From Eubacteriales bacterium (GTDB lineage: Bacteria > Bacillota > Clostridia > Oscillospirales > Butyricicoccaceae): DNA of 64,000 bases. Below, in pieces: positions 58,618 through 64,000 of this stretch. The position numbers and the translations under genes were made by a program. The stretch lies in NCBI GenBank assembly GCA_030524285.1, contig JAUNGQ010000004.1:24408-88407 (forward strand), written 5' to 3'. Position 1 is the first letter of the stretch. Each line of letters begins with the position of its first letter. A model generated the notes under the pieces. It searched no databases, was not told the DNA's origin, and was given only the letters and a program-made list of their open reading frames with translations.

Positions 58618-59423
58618 TTCTTTTTCTCCTCCAGCATAATGACCCCTGCTTGAACGCCGCGCATACCATGCGTCGCACGGTGTGACCAGAATTCATCCTG
58701 CATACATTTTGTACAAAGGCCGCTGTCGATAATCGTTTCTACGCCTGCCTGCTCGAGCTGTAATTGATTGATACCCTGCAGGTCAATAAAGTATTTCGGC
58801 TCCCGCCATTGGATAAACGGTTCTACCATTGCACCCATGGTTTCCCGCATGGCGTCCGGCACATCCGTATCTGTCTCAAAGCAGCACTGCCGGATAGACG
58901 GTCCAATAACTGCCTGTATATTTTTCGGGTCCGCACCATAATTTTCCCGCATGGCCTGCACGGTTTTCGCAAGGATTCCATGGGCTGTGCCGCGCCAGCC
59001 GGAATGGCATACGCCGATGCTGCGGCTCACCGGATCATGCAGCAGCGTGACAACGCAGTCCGCATAATAGCCGCACAATGGTACATTGGTCAGATTGGTT
59101 ACAATGGCATCGGCTTTCCAGCTCATCGGTTGTCCCAACCCCATGCCCAGCGTTTTTTCATCTACCACGCGTACAATATCACTATGAATTTGCTTGGTCA
59201 TTGTCATACGCTCACGCGCCACGCCGAAATGCTCCGCCAAAATCTGATAATTCCGCAGGACATTTTCCCGTTCATCGCCCCGGTTGAAGCCCAGGTTTAA
59301 GGAAAACAAATGTCCTGTACTCACCCCGCCAAACTTTGTGGTAAACAGATGCGGCGTTGTCACCGCATCGCATGTATAATAAACAAAATCGCCGTTTTTC
59401 TTTCTTTGTATCATTTGATGCAT
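58614..59423 (-). CDS. pgeF: Peptidoglycan editing factor PgeF (multicopper-laccase-like fold)
   Basis: A 269-residue YfiH/DUF152 protein. Conserved metal-site regions are TTKFGGVSTGHLFSLNLGF, MTKQIHSDIVRVVDE (His near residue 77), CGYYADCVVTLLHDP (Cys/Asp near 118) and IGVCHSGWRGTAHGI (His near 134). In E. coli the PgeF protein removes mis-incorporated Ser from muropeptides; related enzymes act on purine nucleosides. GGGAGGATTCAGC sets ATG 59423. It is the first gene of a group with the solute-binding lipoprotein and the DUF3783-like gene. A perfect 9-bp inverted repeat lies upstream. Confidence 0.92.
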   Translation of the reverse strand: MHQMIQRKKNGDFVYYTCDAVTTPHLFTTKFGGVSTGHLFSLNLGFNRGDERENVLRNYQILAEHFGVARERMTMTKQIHSDIVRVVDEKTLGMGLGQPMSWKADAIVTNLTNVPLCGYYADCVVTLLHDPVSRSIGVCHSGWRGTAHGILAKTVQAMRENYGADPKNIQAVIGPSIRQCCFETDTDVPDAMRETMGAMVEPFIQWREPKYFIDLQGINQLQLEQAGVETIIDSGLCTKCMQDEFWSHRATHGMRGVQAGVIMLEEKKK

Positions 59424-59454
59424 GCTGAATCCTCCCTGCAGCAATACTGTTTTT

Positions 59455-59460
59455 ATTATA
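59455..59460 (-). promoter_or_regulatory. -10 element of the pgeF group
   Basis: TATAAT on the minus strand, with a poor -35 (TATATT, 59478-59483) at 17 bp, as seen in promoters that need an activator. Confidence 0.45.
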
Positions 59461-59484
59461 CTATGGTTTTCTAAAAAAATATAG

Positions 59485-59511
59485 TGGTAATATTAAATCA
59501 GGATATTACCA
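59485..59511. promoter_or_regulatory. Perfect 9-bp inverted repeat upstream of pgeF promoter
   Basis: TGGTAATAT (59485-59493) and ATATTACCA (59503-59511) are exact complements separated by 9 nt. They lie immediately upstream of the weak pgeF -35. It may be a dimeric regulator site; no T-run follows, so a terminator is unlikely. Confidence 0.5.
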
Positions 59512-59595
59512 TAAAAGTTCCATTTTTTTGCAGGAATTCATGCATAAAAATGTATTGGGCTGGCAAAATTGGAAGCCTTTGCAAAACCGCAACGG

Positions 59596-59624
59596 TTGAC
59601 AAGATTTTGATTTCCGATTACAAT
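59596..59624 (+). promoter_or_regulatory. Promoter of the RNase Y gene
   Basis: TTGACA (59596-59601), a 17-bp spacer and TACAAT (59619-59624), about 115 nt before the start. Confidence 0.75.
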
Positions 59625-59744
59625 AGTTAACGATACCTTTGTATGCAAACGTATGCGATCTATCGTTTGATTGCACAGGTGTTACACTTAAAATGAAGAT
59701 ATTTTGAAAAAAATCACAAAAAACAGGAGGTGTGTATCAGAGGA

Positions 59745-61277
59745 ATGATTGGTTATATCATTGCCGCAATTGTCGGTATTATTATTGGCGTTGTCGTTAT
59801 GTTCATTTATTGCAGCGCTTCCAAGCAGACGCTTAACGATGCGAAGCGTGAAGCAGATATAATTAAAAATGAGGCAGAGGAAGCCGCAGCTCAGAAAAAA
59901 CGGGAAGCCTTGCTGGAGGCCAAGGAGGAAATCCACAAGAACCGTGCGGACCTGGAACGTGAGATCAAGGAACGCCGCAGTGAGATGCAGAAAACCGAAC
60001 GCCGTCTGACACAGAAGGAAGAAACGCTGGATCGTAAAACCGATGCAGCAGAGAAGAAGAGTGAAGAGCTAAACCGCAAGCTGGCGAATATTCAAAAGAG
60101 CCGTGATGAAGCGGAACAGTATAAGCAACAGCAGCTGGAACGTCTGGAAAGCATTTCCGGGCTGACCCGCGAAGAGGCAAAGGAATTTCTTGTCAATTCC
60201 ATTGAACAGGAAGCACAGCATGACGCAGCCATTAAGCTGCGTGATATTCAGCAGCAGACAAAGGATGAGGCTGAAAAATATGCGCGTGAGGTTATTTCTT
60301 CTGCAATCCAGCGCTGTGCCGCAGACCATGTTGCAGAAGCAACGGTTTCTGTTGTACCGCTGCCAAACGACGAAATGAAGGGACGTATCATCGGACGTGA
60401 GGGACGTAATATCCGCACGCTGGAAACTCTGACCGGTGTTGACCTGATTATCGATGATACGCCGGAAGCGATTACGCTTTCGTGCTTTGACCCGGTTCGC
60501 CGCGAGATTGCCCGTCTCACACTCGAAAAGCTGATTATTGATGGGCGTATCCATCCGGCACGCATCGAGGAAATGGTGGAAAAGAGCCGCCGCGAGGTGG
60601 AGCAGGTCATCAAGCAGGAGGGCGAACGCGCTGTACTCGAAACCGGTGTGCACGGCCTGCATCCCGAGCTGATCAAGCTGCTCGGCCGTATGCGTTACCG
60701 CACCAGCTATGGACAGAACGTTCTACAGCATTCCATCGAGGTTTCCCACATCGCCGGCATTCTTGCCGGAGAGTTGGGCGTGAATGCAACACAGGCAAAG
60801 CGTGCCGGTCTTCTACATGATATTGGCAAAGCAGTTGACCGCGAAATGGAAGGCTCTCATGTGGATATCGGCGTCGATCTGTGTAAACGCTATCGTGAAC
60901 ATGCTGATATTATCCATGCCGTTCAGGCACATCATGGCGACATTGAGGCAAAGACCCTTGTTGCCTGCCTCGTTCAAGCGGCAGATGCAATTTCTGCAGC
61001 CCGTCCGGGTGCCCGCCGCGAAAATCTGGAGGCTTACATCAAGCGTCTGGAAAAACTCGAAGAGATCGCAAATACTACTCCGGGTGTTTCCAGCTCGTAT
61101 GCAATTCAGGCAGGCCGTGAAATCCGCATTATTGTCAATCCGGATCAGGTTTCTGATTCCAAGATGATTCTGCTTTCCCGTGACATTGCCAAGAAGATTG
61201 AAAATGAACTGGAGTATCCAGGTCAGATCAAGATCAATATGATCCGTGAAACCCGCGCGATTGAGTATGCCAAGTAA
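59745..61277 (+). CDS. rny: Ribonuclease Y
   Basis: A 510-residue membrane-tethered endoribonuclease that starts mRNA decay. The N-terminal transmembrane segment spans residues 1-23 ([20 protein letters not shown]). A long Lys/Glu-rich coiled coil follows (about 25-190). The KH domain (about 205-265) contains [17 protein letters not shown]. The HD domain (about 325-420) has [24 protein letters not shown] and [13 protein letters not shown] 59745 is preferred, though the best ribosome-binding site (AGGAGG) is 14 nt away and GAGGA lies next to the start; a GTG at 59730 is possible. Confidence 0.96.
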   Translation: MIGYIIAAIVGIIIGVVVMFIYCSASKQTLNDAKREADIIKNEAEEAAAQKKREALLEAKEEIHKNRADLEREIKERRSEMQKTERRLTQKEETLDRKTDAAEKKSEELNRKLANIQKSRDEAEQYKQQQLERLESISGLTREEAKEFLVNSIEQEAQHDAAIKLRDIQQQTKDEAEKYAREVISSAIQRCAADHVAEATVSVVPLPNDEMKGRIIGREGRNIRTLETLTGVDLIIDDTPEAITLSCFDPVRREIARLTLEKLIIDGRIHPARIEEMVEKSRREVEQVIKQEGERAVLETGVHGLHPELIKLLGRMRYRTSYGQNVLQHSIEVSHIAGILAGELGVNATQAKRAGLLHDIGKAVDREMEGSHVDIGVDLCKRYREHADIIHAVQAHHGDIEAKTLVACLVQAADAISAARPGARRENLEAYIKRLEKLEEIANTTPGVSSSYAIQAGREIRIIVNPDQVSDSKMILLSRDIAKKIENELEYPGQIKINMIRETRAIEYAK

Positions 61278-61294
61278 ATAAGATCGAAAGCCAA

Positions 61295-61326
61295 GCGAGC
61301 GTGTTGAAAAAATACGCTCGCTTTTT
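61295..61326 (+). terminator. Terminator after rny
   Basis: GCGAGCGT (61295-61302) pairs with ACGCTCGC (61314-61321), followed by T5. Confidence 0.85.
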
Positions 61327-61334
61327 GCTGCTCA

Positions 61335-61374
61335 TATAAAAAGCCTCCCTCGGATTGCATCCGAGAGAGGCTTT
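61335..61374 (-). terminator. Terminator of the YhaN-like gene
   Basis: The arms at 61340-61355 and 61359-61374 form a 16-bp stem with one mismatch. On the minus strand it is followed by a T-run. Its CCTCCCTCGG core resembles the interspersed repeats. Confidence 0.8.
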
Positions 61375-61389
61375 GCTCTGCATAAACTG

Positions 61390-63447
61390 TTACGGCCTCC
61401 TGCAGGTCAGCAGAATAACCTGTCTTTCATGCGCGATTTCACGCAGCAGCTTCATACCGCATGCGGTTCGCTCGTCATCATAATTGACAAACGGGTCATC
61501 CAGAATAATCGGTACGCTTTCGCCTGCTTCATCCAGCAGCACCTTGCATACTGCCAGACGCAACGCCAGATATAACTGATCACGGGTACCAGTGGACAAC
61601 CGAAGCGTATCCATCTCCACTGCACTGTTATCCCGGCGGCAGGTTGCTTCAAAATCTGTGTATAGCTGCATGGCTGTGTACCGGTCAGCTGTCAATACCC
61701 TTAAATACTCCTGTGCGAGCTGATTGATCTGCGGAGAAACGCGGCCTGTCAGCTCTGCATTTGCCTGCACAAGTGATTCCTTTGCCAGACGGATGGCATC
61801 CAACTGCCACAGAATGCTTTCCTTCTCTTCCTCCAGCCGATCCCGCTGTGCGCATAGCTCTTGCCGCACACCGATTTCTTCACATTTCCCACGGCATACC
61901 GCAATTGCTTCATGCAGCGCATTGCAGCTCTGCCTTGCCTGATCGACGGCTGTCTTTGCTTCATTCATACGTGTACGCGCTTCACCCTGCGGACCTGTCG
62001 TGTCCAGAATATCCAAATACTGCTCCGCCAGCGCATCATGCTCACGCTTGCAGTCCAAATACTGCTTTTTCTTTGTGATAACCTCTTGCATGAATTGCAG
62101 GGCACGCTGCTCCTGTTCCGCTGGGATATCCGGTGCAATACGGTTTATCTGCTCCCAGAACTTTTCCCGTGCGGCTGCTCCCCGCTCTTCTGCCTGTGTA
62201 TTGCGCACAATGGCAGACTGTTTGCGCCGCTCCAGCTTGACACGTTCCTCATCAAAATCCATCGGCGGCGCTTCCAGTGACTGCGTACTGCCTACAAAGG
62301 TGACAATCAGCGCAATAATCGCAAAAACAGAGAACAGATATGGCATATATGGCGCCAAAGGCCCGAATGGAATCAATCGCAGCAGGCTGACAACGGCGAG
62401 GACGCCAAACAACACGGCCAATGCCATAGACCAGCCGCGGATATGGATATCCGATGTGCTTCGTGCACTGTTGCTGTAATCATCCTCTGTATTATCAATA
62501 TCATCCTTCCATTTCTGATAATTGGCTGTGACGGTTTCCAGCTCTTCTCTGGCATCTTTTGTTGCCTGTTTGGCTTCCAGATATGCGCTGGTTGCACGTT
62601 CTGCATCTGCCAGAACATCAAATGGAGGCAGCTCATCACGTATTTTTGCAAGATTTTCGCGCGAACGTCGTTCCTCCCGCTCCGCGGCTTCCCGCTTGGC
62701 AACAAATAATAAGGTGAAATCCTCTGTTGCCTGCTGCTGATCGTTTTCAGCTTCGGCAATCCGCTGCTCCGCCTCCGGAAGCTGTGCCTCATAATTTGCA
62801 ATCTGCCCAGTCAAATCATCCAAACGTGCAATCGACTGATCAAGCTGCTCAATGCCAGCTTCCACCTGCGCATAACGTCCACGCTTTCCTGTACCGCGCA
62901 ATGCATTTTTCCACTGGTCGAGCTGTGATACCGCGCCGGAATACAGCATTGCACTGTCCCCGGTTGTAGAAAGCGCCAGCATGCGGTCTCCCAGTTCCCC
63001 GGCGGAAAGCGCCTGATCCTGTCCATCCAGCAGTGCAGAGGATTGGAAGCCCTCCTCACTGACACCGGTCAGGATTTTACCGCAGTCCTTTGCCGTCAGC
63101 TCCGCACACGGCTCACCGGTATCCGCATAATATGCGGAAAATTCCTGCATCGGCGCACTGCCCTTGCCAGTCTGCCGGCTGAGGATCACCCGCCGGCCTT
63201 TCCATTCCACCTCAAGCCTGCCGCTCATCGGATTGCCGTCAATTGGACGGAAACGCGTTTTATCTGACAACTGCCTGCGGCTATCCCTCCGGCTGGTATT
63301 CAGCCCGTACAACATAACCCGCAGGAAATTGCACAATGTTGTCTTGCCGCCCTCATTGGGCAGATAAAGCACATTCAGGCCGTCCTCAAATCGGATCGTC
63401 CGGCCATCCAAAACACCAAAATGCCCTTGTGCATTCAAAAATTTCAT
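61390..63447 (-). CDS. YhaN-like AAA ATPase (SbcC/Rad50-type) with a transmembrane hairpin
   Basis: A 685-residue ATPase. The N-terminal half has Walker A (YLPNEGGKTTLCNFLRVMLYG, in part, near residue 34) and SRQTGKGSAPM. A long coiled coil follows (about 190-320). Next come two transmembrane segments (about 340-388, WSMALAVLFGVLAVVSLL and LFSVFAIIALIVTFVG), a second coiled coil (about 400-590), then the signature LSTGTRDQLYLALRLA and Walker B VPIILDDPFVNYDDER. This is the organisation of Bacillus YhaN, which normally works with the nuclease YhaO. No yhaO-like gene is adjacent. ATG 63447 follows GGGAGACTGAA. Confidence 0.82.
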   Translation of the reverse strand: MKFLNAQGHFGVLDGRTIRFEDGLNVLYLPNEGGKTTLCNFLRVMLYGLNTSRRDSRRQLSDKTRFRPIDGNPMSGRLEVEWKGRRVILSRQTGKGSAPMQEFSAYYADTGEPCAELTAKDCGKILTGVSEEGFQSSALLDGQDQALSAGELGDRMLALSTTGDSAMLYSGAVSQLDQWKNALRGTGKRGRYAQVEAGIEQLDQSIARLDDLTGQIANYEAQLPEAEQRIAEAENDQQQATEDFTLLFVAKREAAEREERRSRENLAKIRDELPPFDVLADAERATSAYLEAKQATKDAREELETVTANYQKWKDDIDNTEDDYSNSARSTSDIHIRGWSMALAVLFGVLAVVSLLRLIPFGPLAPYMPYLFSVFAIIALIVTFVGSTQSLEAPPMDFDEERVKLERRKQSAIVRNTQAEERGAAAREKFWEQINRIAPDIPAEQEQRALQFMQEVITKKKQYLDCKREHDALAEQYLDILDTTGPQGEARTRMNEAKTAVDQARQSCNALHEAIAVCRGKCEEIGVRQELCAQRDRLEEEKESILWQLDAIRLAKESLVQANAELTGRVSPQINQLAQEYLRVLTADRYTAMQLYTDFEATCRRDNSAVEMDTLRLSTGTRDQLYLALRLAVCKVLLDEAGESVPIILDDPFVNYDDERTACGMKLLREIAHERQVILLTCRRP

Positions 63448-63655
63448 TTCAGTCTCCCTGTTCAATCAAAACAAAATAGGTTCAGACACTATGCCTTTTA
63501 TTATATCACATAATTTATATATGACAACCATCTGAAAACGACAGTTTCTGCATTTCTTTTCCAATACAGGTTTTCATTTGTTTTCCGCCCTTCCTATGAT
63601 ACAATAATATATTATAATCATGTTCCCACATAGGCTTGAAACGAGGTGCTTTATT

Positions 63656-63853
63656 ATGAGAAAGAAAGCAGGAGCGATCCTTTCCGTTGGTCTGCTCGTC
63701 ACATTGCTGCTTGCAGGCTGTACAAGCGCATCCCCTGCCCGGGAAACCAACGGCAGTGCGGATTTTTCGGGCAGCGCAGTCCGTTCCAAAGAAACCGGCG
63801 CCGCCATGCTGCCCTCCGCTGACAGCGGAAGCGGTTCCGGATATGCAGACTGA
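63656..63853 (+). CDS. Small putative lipoprotein
   Basis: A 65-residue protein with a lipoprotein signal: basic MRKKAG, a hydrophobic core and the lipobox LLLAGC (Cys near residue 22). The mature part is short, rich in Ser, Gly and Ala, and has no recognised domain. CGAGGTGC precedes ATG 63656, and TATAAT-like sequences lie at 63613-63618. It might be a small surface or secretion-related peptide, or the remnant of a longer lipoprotein. Confidence 0.55.
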   Translation: MRKKAGAILSVGLLVTLLLAGCTSASPARETNGSADFSGSAVRSKETGAAMLPSADSGSGSGYAD

Positions 63854-64000
63854 GCTGCACAGGCCGTACACTTTACCAGCATATATGCGAATTGTCAGAC
63901 AGATTTAACCATTATGAAAACTCCGCAGAGAAATTCATCCACATTTTCCACAAAAAAAATTCAAAAAACAATTTACAAACTTGTCACATTAGTATAAAAT
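63854..64000. other. AT-rich gene-free end of window with two DnaA-box-like 9-mers
   Basis: TCATCCACA and TTTTCCACA each differ by one base from the DnaA box TTATCCACA. AT-rich sequence and a TATAAA-like stretch follow at the window edge. No gene is visible in these 147 nt. Confidence 0.3.

Noticed and set aside
1-64000. CRISPR array, prophage, IS element, tRNA or rRNA genes
   Set aside because: No regularly spaced direct repeats, transposase or phage genes, or cloverleaf/rRNA sequences were seen; the only TTCGA arm of this type belongs to tmRNA.

Overview
The window looks like a chromosomal segment of an endospore-forming, gut-type Firmicute of class Clostridia. The sporulation genes sigG, sigE and spoIIGA, two S-layer (SLH) proteins, RNase J plus RNase Y, LexA/RecG, FakA and YloU-like neighbours, and Gram-positive ribosome-binding sites all point that way. 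A relative of the Oscillospirales (Butyricicoccus/Agathobaculum-like) is my inference; no rRNA is present to confirm it. I saw no prophage, IS element, CRISPR array or tRNA. The segment is mostly core genome, and the unusual content lies in gene fusions, RNA leaders, small genes and dispersed repeats.

Layout. 1-8.3 kb: the N-terminus of a metal P-type ATPase with an ArsR-type operator, a HAD phosphatase, sigG behind a sigma-F-like promoter, a CbiK-type chelatase, then sigE, spoIIGA and ylmH on the minus strand, birA, a thioredoxin-reductase-like flavoprotein and an XRE regulator. 8.3-16.5 kb: RNase J with a long leader, a secreted SH3/3D wall protein, a cupin/Smr/C26-peptidase operon, an Na/Pi-type transporter, a membrane-anchored phosphodiester glycosidase-like protein and an OGG-type glycosylase. 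16.6-32.9 kb: an operon DUF896-cca-HD-yjbQ in which the CCA-adding enzyme carries a C-terminal HMA-like domain, metY, tatD, metG, membrane and VanW proteins, ychF, a zinc-PLC-like protein and secA.

33-41.4 kb: prfB without the usual frameshift, a PTS-EIIA-like protein lacking its phosphorylatable His, a split TauE-like transporter, a lipoprotein, nadB-nadC preceded by a possible 26-codon ORF, a PfkB-type sugar kinase, then smpB and the tmRNA gene. 41.6-49.6 kb: an SLH-FN3-C39-like surface protein, a purine-type permease behind a structured leader, a second SLH protein, recG and lexA with a candidate LexA box. 49.7-64 kb: Asp23-like/FakA/Pth, an AraC-GyrI regulator, an ECF sigma/anti-sigma pair, a cation-efflux exporter behind a probable Ni/Co riboswitch, a solute-binding lipoprotein coupled to pgeF, RNase Y, a YhaN-like ATPase and a small lipoprotein.

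How the parts connect: sporulation control (sigG, sigE, SpoIIGA), RNA turnover and ribosome rescue (RNase J, RNase Y, Pth, SmpB/tmRNA, RF2), metal homeostasis (P-type ATPase, CDF exporter, HMA-like domains), cell envelope (SLH, 3D, VanW and PgeF proteins) and DNA repair (RecG, LexA, OGG). A family of GAGGGAG/CTCCCTC palindromic repeats is scattered between genes. All functional names come from reading translated sequence and motifs; no database search was run.
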